Positions 17,252 through 24,088 of a DNA stretch of 64,000 bases are shown here, piece after piece (positions within the stretch are counted from its first letter, which is position 1; each line of letters begins with the position of its first letter). This DNA is from Marinomonas spartinae (GTDB lineage: Bacteria > Pseudomonadota > Gammaproteobacteria > Pseudomonadales > Marinomonadaceae), in assembly GCF_900089775.1 (NCBI RefSeq), contig NZ_FLOB01000001.1:124001-188000 (forward strand), read 5' to 3'. The position numbers and the translations under genes are program-made. Under the pieces are notes generated by a model. That model made no database searches. It was given only the letters and a program-made list of their open reading frames with translations, and had not been told where the DNA came from.

Positions 17252-17764
17252 ATGCGCTTCCTCTTTTTCTTGGTCTGCCTCACCGTTGCATGCTATTTGC
17301 CAACAGCTAATGCATTAGAATCCCCAAAAGGCCCTGTTGTGTTGTCGTTGACAGGCATACTGGAAAAAACCAACGATGATCAACAAGCCAATTTCGATAT
17401 GGCAATGCTCGCCAAACTCCCCCAAAAGAGTTTTACCACCAGCGCCCCTTGGACCAATAAAAAAGACACCTACACAGGCTTTTCCGCCACGGATTTACTC
17501 AAACAAGTCGACAGTAAAGGGACTTTATTAAGAATCACAGCCCTTAATCAATATATTATCGACATCCCTGTTAGTGATTTTGTCAAACATGGTGCCATTT
17601 TTGCGATAAAAAAAGACGGACATCCGATTAGTATTCGGGATCTAGGTCCAATATTAGTCATCTATCCGTTTGATGAACATCCCGAGCTGCAAAATGAAGT
17701 CTATTACTGGCGCTCCATATGGCAGGCAAGATATATCGAAATCCTCTCAAGCTCGCAGGACTAG
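17252..17764 (+). CDS. Periplasmic molybdopterin-oxidoreductase-domain-like protein
   Basis: A 170-residue exported protein with a signal peptide (MRFLFFLVCLTVACYLPTANA, cleavage at about residue 22). The mature part resembles a small sulfite-oxidase-like molybdopterin-binding fold: SLTGILEKTN at the start, a WTNKKDTYTGFSATDLLKQV element, and IRDLGPILVIYPFD near the end. The cofactor-ligating cysteine of real molybdoenzymes is not apparent: the mature chain seems to contain no cysteine, so enzymatic activity is doubtful and a ligand-sensing role is more likely. It ends seven bases before the sensor kinase gene, so it may be that kinase's periplasmic partner. Function is inferred from context. 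Confidence 0.6.
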   Translation: MRFLFFLVCLTVACYLPTANALESPKGPVVLSLTGILEKTNDDQQANFDMAMLAKLPQKSFTTSAPWTNKKDTYTGFSATDLLKQVDSKGTLLRITALNQYIIDIPVSDFVKHGAIFAIKKDGHPISIRDLGPILVIYPFDEHPELQNEVYYWRSIWQARYIEILSSSQD

Positions 17765-17770
17765 CCGAGT

Positions 17771-19543
17771 ATGTTACGCCAATCTAACCGTGAAAGATTG
17801 CCCTTTAAGAAGTGGTACGTTATGGGCTTTCTATCATTGCTGTTCAGTATTATCTTCTTTTCTGGTGGTATTTTTTTCTATGCCTCAGAAGGCACCAAAG
17901 CCACACAACAGCGTATTTACGAAAGCTCTTTATGGAATGCCTTACAGTTTCAGCTGCAATCCTATCGCTTTGTTAATTACCTGATTCAAATCAAACCCTC
18001 AGACTTACCTCTTAAAGGCGAAGCATACAATCAATACGAGCTGCTCATGAGCCGACTTGATTTATTACGAAATGGGGATGTGGGTTATTTGATTAGAGGC
18101 ATTACCGGCGGAAGAACATTACGGCTTCTCAATATCATCACCGGAGAGTTAGAACTCATTAGTCTCAACCTGACCAAAGTAGAAAATGGTGATCTGTCTT
18201 ACTTAGACAGTATGGTGAATCGTATGCACCACCTTGACAAACAAGTCAACGAACTCACCGTGTTGGTCAGCCGAGACACCAATAAATACATCGCAACACA
18301 ACGACGTCACCTTGGCGATAATTTGCGCCATATCCAATGGATGATCGGTGGTTTTTTACTCTCATTAAGTTTGCTATTGGTTTGCCTAGTTAAGAGCTAC
18401 CAACAGTACAAAAAAGTCTTCAAGCAAAACCAGCAATTGACCCAACGAGTTTTGTACATTAAAGAAGAGCAAGCTCAAAAACTCGGTATGATAGAGCAAG
18501 AAATGCGTCCATCGATCCAGGCCTTATCCTCCCTATCGGAAAACTTCATCAAAACCGACCTTCAGGCTAACAAAGAGCAGATGTCTAATCATATTAAGGA
18601 GTCAAGCCAACAACTGATGACGACTCTCAATATGTTCACTGATATTGCCTTGCTGGAAGTGAATAAGCTGGATCTCAAATATACAACGGACAATCTTGAA
18701 CAATTTATGGAGAGCCGGATTCTATCCATGGCCCTACAAATACATAGAAAAGGCCTAAGACTCGCCACATATGTTGATCCTTTTATTCAATCTACGATTT
18801 CGTTAGACTTCAAGCGCTTTAGCGACATTCTTTCAGTCTTTGTGCAAAATGCCATTACCTATACACCACAGGGTGGCAGTATCAGTATTCATATCCTTCC
18901 ATCCGATAACGAAACACCCTCGCCTCAAACAGGCGAACGAATGATGCGTATTGTGGTACAAGACAATGGTATTGGCATGCCAAACAGTGTACAGACCGCG
19001 TTACGCAGCAAAAAGCCATTCTCTCCAAGCAAGGAAGAGTCCCCTTTCCATGAAGAAGTCGGTCTTGGTTTAGCCTTTTGCTATAAGCTCGTTGAGCATA
19101 TGCAAGGCGACATCCACTTTACGAGTGAGGCTGACCATGGCAGCGAATTTTGGATCGATATTCCCTATCATATCACCAGTGATAGCCAGCCTCTGCCAAC
19201 ACCTCTTCGAAGCCATACCATTACACGGGCACTGCTGTTTGAAACCGATCCCATTTTAACCAACACATTAGTGCTACAACTGTCTAAAATGAATATTGAG
19301 GCCATATTATATGACCCTCAACATTACCCATCAGAAGAGGATTTTGATGTCATCGTCACCCACGTCGATACCTTATCGCAAGAAATGGAAAATGACATTC
19401 AACAATGGAGTGAGAATGGTAAGCCAGTACTATATGGCACACTGATGTCGGCAGAAGAAGAATACATTGGTAGTAATGGAGGAGGATTATCCTCGCCATT
19501 GACACAAAGCAAACTAGAAAGAGTCCTCCTACAGTACACTTAA
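17771..19543 (+). CDS. Degenerate hybrid histidine kinase lacking phospho-acceptor residues
   Basis: A 590-residue membrane sensor. Helices at about 18-40 and 190-210 flank a periplasmic region of roughly 145 residues. The DHp region (about 230-310) aligns well with HisKA, but the invariant His of the SHE(I/L)RTP box is Gln243 (IEQEMRPS). The ATPase domain (about 345-470) keeps the N-box (QNAITYTPQGG), DNGIGMP and GLGLAFCYKL, so ATP may still bind. The C-terminal receiver-like domain (about 485-590) has His531 where the phospho-accepting Asp should be (DVIVTHVDTL), and Ser where the conserved Lys is expected (LSSPL). It therefore looks like a pseudokinase with a pseudo-receiver. Neighbours are a periplasmic protein upstream and an Hpt protein 46 bases downstream. 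Confidence 0.8.
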   Translation: MLRQSNRERLPFKKWYVMGFLSLLFSIIFFSGGIFFYASEGTKATQQRIYESSLWNALQFQLQSYRFVNYLIQIKPSDLPLKGEAYNQYELLMSRLDLLRNGDVGYLIRGITGGRTLRLLNIITGELELISLNLTKVENGDLSYLDSMVNRMHHLDKQVNELTVLVSRDTNKYIATQRRHLGDNLRHIQWMIGGFLLSLSLLLVCLVKSYQQYKKVFKQNQQLTQRVLYIKEEQAQKLGMIEQEMRPSIQALSSLSENFIKTDLQANKEQMSNHIKESSQQLMTTLNMFTDIALLEVNKLDLKYTTDNLEQFMESRILSMALQIHRKGLRLATYVDPFIQSTISLDFKRFSDILSVFVQNAITYTPQGGSISIHILPSDNETPSPQTGERMMRIVVQDNGIGMPNSVQTALRSKKPFSPSKEESPFHEEVGLGLAFCYKLVEHMQGDIHFTSEADHGSEFWIDIPYHITSDSQPLPTPLRSHTITRALLFETDPILTNTLVLQLSKMNIEAILYDPQHYPSEEDFDVIVTHVDTLSQEMENDIQQWSENGKPVLYGTLMSAEEEYIGSNGGGLSSPLTQSKLERVLLQYT

Positions 19544-19589
19544 CACCACGCTTCAGGACATTCACCAGCACAAAATTCTAGGAGAAATT

Positions 19590-19943
19590 GTGAGTGAAAT
19601 TGATCAAAATGCCTTAAGCAGCTTAATTACCATGTTAGATAAAAACATGGTGAACGAAGTGCGTCTTGTGTTTGAGCAGGACTGCCAAGAAAAAATGGCT
19701 TTACTAGAGTTCGCATGGGAGCAGCAAGATCTCGCCACCGTTGCGGAAATCTGCCATGCACTTAAGTCCTCTTCGGGAAATCTTGCTTTACTTTCTTTGT
19801 CAAAGGACTTTGAGATGCTTGAGAAAGCCGCTAGAAAAGCGCAAACCGAACACTTCCCCCTACCAAACAATCTAAACGCCATCAAAGCCCATGTCAGCAG
19901 AGCACTGAATGACCTCAATGTTTACTTTGAGCAGACGCATTGA
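19590..19943 (+). CDS. Stand-alone histidine phosphotransfer (Hpt) protein
   Basis: A 117-residue all-helical Hpt-domain protein. The phosphorylatable His56 lies in ICHALKSSSGNLAL, a good match to the HxLKGSS motif, with the usual helix before (ALLEFAWEQQDLATVAE). The GTG start has AGGAGA a few bases upstream. Hpt proteins carry phosphate between receiver domains. Its companion kinase upstream has lost both the His and the Asp, so this Hpt either serves another hybrid kinase or is bound and controlled by the pseudo-receiver. It ends a few bases before the convergent msrC. Confidence 0.85.
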   Translation: MSEIDQNALSSLITMLDKNMVNEVRLVFEQDCQEKMALLEFAWEQQDLATVAEICHALKSSSGNLALLSLSKDFEMLEKAARKAQTEHFPLPNNLNAIKAHVSRALNDLNVYFEQTH

Positions 19944-19948
19944 TTCAA

Positions 19949-20449
19949 CTAAAACGACCACTCAAGATCAGTTGATTCAATAAAAGTCGTGACTAAGGCC
20001 TCTAAACCCTCTTGATCCGCTTGCGAGAAACGTCTCACTTTGGGGCTATCTATATCAAACACACCAATAAGATCCCCCTCATAAACAATAGGAATCACGA
20101 CTTCAGAAGCTGAAGCGGAGTCACAAGCTATGTGCCCTTCAAAGGCATGCACATCCTCTACTCGTTGCGTTTGCTGGCTGTGTGCCGCCGCCCCACACAC
20201 ACCACGGCCAAATGGGATACGGGTACAAGCGACTTTTCCAACATAGGGCCCAAGTACCAATTGCTTATCTCGAGCAAAATAAAACCCAGCCCAGTTTAGC
20301 TCTGGCAAGGTTTGCATCACAAAAGCAGAAAACTGCGCCGCGTTGCAAATCAAATCCCTTTCGCCACCTAACAAGGACGCTAACTGACTGTTTAGGGTGT
20401 CATAAAATACGTTTAATGGGGTGTTTGAATCGATTTCTATCTCAAACAT
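19949..20449 (-). CDS. msrC: Free methionine-(R)-sulfoxide reductase (GAF domain)
   Basis: A 166-residue single GAF-domain enzyme of the fRMsr (YebR/MsrC) family, which reduces free methionine-R-sulfoxide in the cytoplasm. The cysteines used in catalysis are in place: ACTRIPFGRGVCGAA and HIACDSASASEVVIPI. The ending DQEGLEALV also fits. Start chosen: ATG at 20449 (MFEIEID), with AGG eight bases upstream; a GTG three codons earlier overlaps that ribosome site. It is convergent with the Hpt gene (5 bases apart) and downstream of phoU, from which it is separated by a terminator. Confidence 0.92.
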   Translation of the reverse strand: MFEIEIDSNTPLNVFYDTLNSQLASLLGGERDLICNAAQFSAFVMQTLPELNWAGFYFARDKQLVLGPYVGKVACTRIPFGRGVCGAAAHSQQTQRVEDVHAFEGHIACDSASASEVVIPIVYEGDLIGVFDIDSPKVRRFSQADQEGLEALVTTFIESTDLEWSF

Positions 20450-20512
20450 CGTTTTCACCTAGTCCATAAATAAAACCCGATCATAGAGAAAGCAGCGCCA
20501 AGAGCCAATGAT

Positions 20513-20549
20513 AAAAAACAAAAAAGCCCAGCGGCATCACCGCTAGGCT
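20513..20549 (-). terminator. Rho-independent terminator after phoU
   Basis: On the minus strand a 10-bp stem (AGCCTAGCGG with CCGCTGGGCT, one mismatch) and 5-base loop are followed by a long T-run (A-run at 20513-20525 on the plus strand). It ends the phoU transcript about 30 bases after its stop and insulates msrC. Confidence 0.75.
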
Positions 20550-20580
20550 GTTTTATAAAGTCCCAAACCCTGTTAGCAAA

Positions 20581-21300
20581 TTATTCAGGTTGGGTTTTAA
20601 CCTGCGCGTCGATTTTGTCCATCGACATATGGCGAACATCAATCCCCTTCACTAGGAAAATAAGGTGCTGGCATACATGGCGAGTATGATCACCAATACG
20701 CTCTAAAGAGCGTAAAATCCAGATCACATGAAAAACACGCGTAATGCTGCGAGGATCTTCCATCATGTAGGTTACTAAAGAGCGTAAAGCCGTTTTGTAT
20801 TCCATATCCACGGTACGATCTTGCTTCGCCACTTTAATGGCGGCATCAATGTCTAAACGGGCATAGGCATCCAGCGTATCGTGGATCATTCGTGATACCA
20901 TGGTACCGATCCGGTTAATCTCGACGTAGCCACGAGGGGATTCCCCTTCGTCGATCAACTGCATGGTCAGATTAGCTATTTTTTTTGCTTCATCACCAAT
21001 ACGTTCAAGTTCACTAACCGCTTTGCTGATAGACAAAATCATACGCAAGTCGCCAGCGGCGGGCTGGCGCTTCGCTAGGATACGAGTGCATTCTTCATCA
21101 ATAATGCCATCTAGCTCATTCACCGTTGAATCTTTGTTTTTAACATCTTGAGCAAGTGAGCCATTGCTATCCAAAAAGGCTTGCAGCGAGTCCTGTACTT
21201 GCTCTTCTACCACACCTCCCATTGTCAGAAAGTGCTGGCGCAAGGTTTCCAGTTCATTATTAAACTGTTGCGAAGTATGATCTGTGGTTAACTCTTTCAT
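20581..21300 (-). CDS. phoU: Phosphate-signalling regulator PhoU
   Basis: A cytoplasmic protein of 239 residues formed by two PhoU three-helix repeats (about 20-110 and 125-220). Typical segments are QHFLTMGGVVEEQVQDSL, VNELDGIIDEECTRILAKRQPAAGDLRMILS and the ERIGDHTRHVCQHLIFLVKG ending. PhoU couples the Pst phosphate importer to PhoR and damps the Pho response. In many gammaproteobacteria it closes a pstSCAB-phoU operon; here no pst gene is near and phoU has its own Pho-box promoter with a leader of about 220 bases. GGAGGG lies nine bases before the ATG. Confidence 0.95.
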   Translation of the reverse strand: MKELTTDHTSQQFNNELETLRQHFLTMGGVVEEQVQDSLQAFLDSNGSLAQDVKNKDSTVNELDGIIDEECTRILAKRQPAAGDLRMILSISKAVSELERIGDEAKKIANLTMQLIDEGESPRGYVEINRIGTMVSRMIHDTLDAYARLDIDAAIKVAKQDRTVDMEYKTALRSLVTYMMEDPRSITRVFHVIWILRSLERIGDHTRHVCQHLIFLVKGIDVRHMSMDKIDAQVKTQPE

Positions 21301-21433
21301 AGTATTTATACCCTCCGCCTAGCGTTAGCGGTGTCAGTCTGTTGTTTGCTTACTTGTATTGGTAAACAGGGGTCGTATCGCCAAAGAAAGTCAGTCGGGT
21401 ATCGCATACCTTGAGTCTGACAACTCCCTTGCA

Positions 21434-21470
21434 CATATTGATATCTTGCCATCAAAACGTTATCAATATG
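21434..21470. repeat. Inverted repeat in the phoU leader
   Basis: CATATTGATA and TATCAATATG form a perfect 10-bp inverted repeat with a 17-base loop, inside the predicted untranslated leader of phoU. A second short hairpin (CCGC...GCGG, about 21315-21330) lies near the ribosome site. The role could be operator or mRNA structure; there is no U-run, so it is not a terminator. Confidence 0.5.
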
Positions 21471-21526
21471 ACTGTGGGAGGGTTTGACTGATCGGCGCGA
21501 CCAATCATAACGCATTCCTTTACAAG

Positions 21527-21560
21527 ACTATAAAGTGATCACATGACAAAAATATGACAA
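21527..21560 (-). promoter_or_regulatory. Pho box and -10 element of phoU
   Basis: On the minus strand TTGTCAT-ATTT-TTGTCAT (plus coordinates 21560 down to 21543) is a near-perfect Pho box: two repeats at 11-base spacing, each one base from CTGTCAT. A -10 element TATAGT (21532-21527) follows exactly ten bases later. Transcription would start near 21520, about 220 bases before the phoU ATG. Confidence 0.8.
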
Positions 21561-21770
21561 CGGAATAGCTGGCGTAAAATTCTCTTGTGAAAACATCCTA
21601 TTACAGAGGGAACAGCATGCGATAAAACCGCCCATTTAAAAAGTTTGTTTTCTGCGTCACCTGACTTTTTGTCACAGTACCATCTTATCTTAATGACATA
21701 AACAGCCTTGCTGATGAAGCAAATAGACCTTATTCTCAAACCATCTCTAATAGTCTTAGGATCATTCACA

Positions 21771-22742
21771 ATGAAAGCGATGCAAATGAAGGACTATGGT
21801 CCAGCCAGCGATTTAACACTAAACAACGTCAATCAACCCAGTATTAATGACGATCAAATATTGGTAGAAGTCAGCGCAGCAGGCGTTAACCCCGTCGATA
21901 CTTACATTCGTTCTGGTACCAATAATTACACAACAACCTTTCCCCACACACCAGGTTCTGACGGTGCTGGCACCATTGTTCAGCTAGGTAAAAATGTCAC
22001 AGGCTTTGAACTGGGCCAACGTGTTTACTTTACTCGTAACTTGACGGGGTCTTGTGCTCAATTTGCTGCTTGTCTGCCTACTCATACCTTCCCTTTAGCC
22101 AATGCCTTAAATTTTGAAGAAGGTGCCTGTATCGGCATTCCTTTTACGACCGCTCATCGAGCATTATTTGGCCGAGCAAAGGCTCAAACGGGTTATAAAG
22201 TCCTCATCCACGGAGCAACCGGTGCAGTAGGTACCGCTTGTGTACAATTGGCATTGTTAAACGGAATGGAGGTCTTTGCCAGTGCAGGAACACCTGCAGG
22301 GGCGGAGTTACTACGTCAACTTGGGGTGACCCATGTGATTATGCATAACGAAGAAGGCTATTTAACTCCCTTTCAAAACCTAGAAAATGGCTTTGACGTA
22401 ATCATCGAGATGCTCGCTAACCATAACTTATCAGAAGACTTAAAAGCCCTAACCTTGGGAGGATGTGTGGCGATTGTTGGTAATCGCGGCACCGTCGAGA
22501 TTAACCCTCGCGACTTGATGGCTCGAGATGCGTCGGTGGTTGGGGTTGCCTTAGCCAATGTAAATCCTGAAGCATTAGCATTGATTGCCTCATCCTTGCT
22601 ACCGCACTTTGAAAGCGGTGAGCTCAAGCCCGTGATCCGCAAAGTCTATGCCTTAAACGATTTAGGCCAAGCTCACGAAGATGTCCTACTTCCTGGCGCC
22701 CTTGGCAATTTGGTGGTCAAAGTCAAACCCGGCTTTCATTAA
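21771..22742 (+). CDS. Quinone oxidoreductase, zinc-independent MDR superfamily
   Basis: Medium-chain dehydrogenase/reductase of 323 residues, like NADPH:quinone reductase (zeta-crystallin family). The GroES-like N-terminal half contains VEVSAAGVNPVDTYIRSG and PGSDGAGTIVQLG; the Rossmann half has the nucleotide loop VLIHGATGAVGTACVQLA near residue 145. Catalytic zinc ligands of classical alcohol dehydrogenases are absent, as expected for the quinone-reductase branch. Start chosen: ATG at 21771, whose MKAMQMKDYG start matches the family; an upstream ATG at 21708 would add a hydrophobic tail with no family counterpart. It is divergent from phoU and probably reduces quinones or reactive carbonyls; the physiological substrate is unknown. 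Confidence 0.88.
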   Translation: MKAMQMKDYGPASDLTLNNVNQPSINDDQILVEVSAAGVNPVDTYIRSGTNNYTTTFPHTPGSDGAGTIVQLGKNVTGFELGQRVYFTRNLTGSCAQFAACLPTHTFPLANALNFEEGACIGIPFTTAHRALFGRAKAQTGYKVLIHGATGAVGTACVQLALLNGMEVFASAGTPAGAELLRQLGVTHVIMHNEEGYLTPFQNLENGFDVIIEMLANHNLSEDLKALTLGGCVAIVGNRGTVEINPRDLMARDASVVGVALANVNPEALALIASSLLPHFESGELKPVIRKVYALNDLGQAHEDVLLPGALGNLVVKVKPGFH

Positions 22743-22764
22743 TAACCCGTAACCTTCCCCCTAG

Positions 22765-22821
22765 AAGCTAAAGCGCCTTTGCATCTCATAACAAAAGACA
22801 GTAGAGACGCCTTAGCTTTTT
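22765..22821 (+). terminator. Probable terminator after the quinone oxidoreductase gene
   Basis: AAGCTAAAGCG pairs with CGCCTTAGCTT (one wobble) across a 32-base loop and ends in a T-run. Confidence 0.5.
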
Positions 22822-22987
22822 AGGCATTCCAATTATGGAGGAATATGAAGTAACTCGTTCCCATTCCGTCTAAAAATGATCCTGACCATTTCGATGGATA
22901 AAAGGGATATCCTTAGAATACCCCTACTCAAGACCCCATAAGACCGCTATACTAAAATATTATTACTCGTATCATAGGTTCGTAATT

Positions 22988-23755
22988 TTGACTCCTTCTG
23001 ATTCCGATGTGTTCAGCTTACCTAACGAGGCCGATGCCCATGATCACGATTACCACCAACTGGTCGTGGTCGTAGACGGTAGCACCGACTTCGATATCGA
23101 AGGTAACAGCAAAGAACTACAAACGGGTGGTGGATGCATTCTGCCATCATCGGATAGTCATGCCTTTGCAGGGCTTGGGGAGAATCGAATCATGGTGGTC
23201 AACCTGCCGATTCCGCCACAAAAAGCGATTACCGACGAAGAATACGAGATCGTCTCCCGCTTATTTGATAAAGCCGCCTATTTTCAATTAAACCCTCGGT
23301 TACAAATTTTAGCCTCTGCCCTATCGGGCGAACTTCAACAGTACCCAAACGATCCTATTTTAGCCCGCGCCTGCGGCAACACATTATTGAGTGCCATCCG
23401 CCACCAACTCAATAATAAAGACGTTCGTCAACGCGGCAATCACCTCGACATTGATAAGCTAGATCAATTTATTGAACTGAATTTATCTCGTCGTGTACAC
23501 ATTAATCAATTGGCCAATTTTTGTTTTTTAAGTGTCAGTCAGTTTCACGAACGCTTTAAAGAACGCACAGGTATCACACCACACCAATACTTAATGCGTA
23601 AGCGTATAGAACGCGCACAAAAATTATTGAGCGAAGGGGTTCCACCCATTCAGGCCGCTGAAATGTGCGGTTTTTCCAGCCAAAGTGCGATGACTAACAT
23701 CTTCTCTCAAACATTAGGGATAACACCACTGCGTTACCAAAAGCAGTTTTCCTAG
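22988..23755 (+). CDS. AraC-family transcriptional regulator, probable regulator of putA
   Basis: A 255-residue regulator. The N-terminal part (about 1-110) is a small cupin: HDHDYHQLVVVVDGSTDFDIEG and GGGCILPSSDSHAFAGLGENR. The C-terminal 100 residues hold the two helix-turn-helix motifs of AraC proteins (INQLANFCFLSVSQFHERFKERTGITPHQYL and IQAAEMCGFSSQSAMTNIFSQTLGITPLRYQ). No ATG fits the N terminus; a TTG at 22988 with AGG about nine bases upstream is the best start. It lies directly upstream of putA on the same strand. An AraC-type activator (PruR) controls proline use in Pseudomonas, so a similar role is inferred here, since this PutA lacks its own DNA-binding domain. Confidence 0.85.
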   Translation: MTPSDSDVFSLPNEADAHDHDYHQLVVVVDGSTDFDIEGNSKELQTGGGCILPSSDSHAFAGLGENRIMVVNLPIPPQKAITDEEYEIVSRLFDKAAYFQLNPRLQILASALSGELQQYPNDPILARACGNTLLSAIRHQLNNKDVRQRGNHLDIDKLDQFIELNLSRRVHINQLANFCFLSVSQFHERFKERTGITPHQYLMRKRIERAQKLLSEGVPPIQAAEMCGFSSQSAMTNIFSQTLGITPLRYQKQFS

Positions 23756-23880
23756 GGCATGTGAACCGCACTTTTTTACAAAAGTCACTCGGTGTGTTTT
23801 TGCCCTGTTTTTGGTCATTGACGACTTATCCCTTTATTTTAACGCTCACTTTTAAGCATTTTGTAAAGTTAGGGGAGATT

Positions 23881-23914
23881 AGTCGGACTTTCTTATAAAA
23901 AAAACCGACTTTTT
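23881..23914 (+). terminator. Possible terminator after the AraC regulator
   Basis: AGTCGG/CCGACT, a 6-bp stem with an 18-base A-rich loop, is followed by five Ts. The stem is short, so this is a weak call, but it would separate the regulator from putA. Confidence 0.4.
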
Positions 23915-23965
23915 CGAAAGACAGTTTCTTAGTTCTGTCACTAAAGTGTGTTCACAATCCAGTCG

Positions 23966-24013
23966 TGCTGTTTCTTGCAAAGTTTATACAAATAAAAACA
24001 TCAAGAAACAGCA
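23966..24013. repeat. Inverted repeat in the putA promoter region
   Basis: TGCTGTTTCTTG and CAAGAAACAGCA form a perfect 12-bp inverted repeat separated by 24 AT-rich bases, ending 75 bases before the putA ATG. The spaced arms fit a dimeric regulator site, possibly for the AraC protein upstream; a leader hairpin is the alternative. The AT-rich centre could hold the -10 element. Confidence 0.5.
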
Positions 24014-24088
24014 TAGTGCTCTGTAACAACTTACGGTCCAAACAAGAAAATCGAGTGTTTTTTTGTATTGTCGCGGGAGAATCCGACC

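Noticed and set aside
21306..21515. 69-residue minus-strand frame upstream of phoU
   Set aside because: It lies within the predicted structured leader, has no ribosome site or family features, and its composition looks random.
23940..24060. Sigma-54 promoter ahead of putA around TTGCAA
   Set aside because: The -12-like TTGC is present, but the bases at -24 are not GG at the needed distance.
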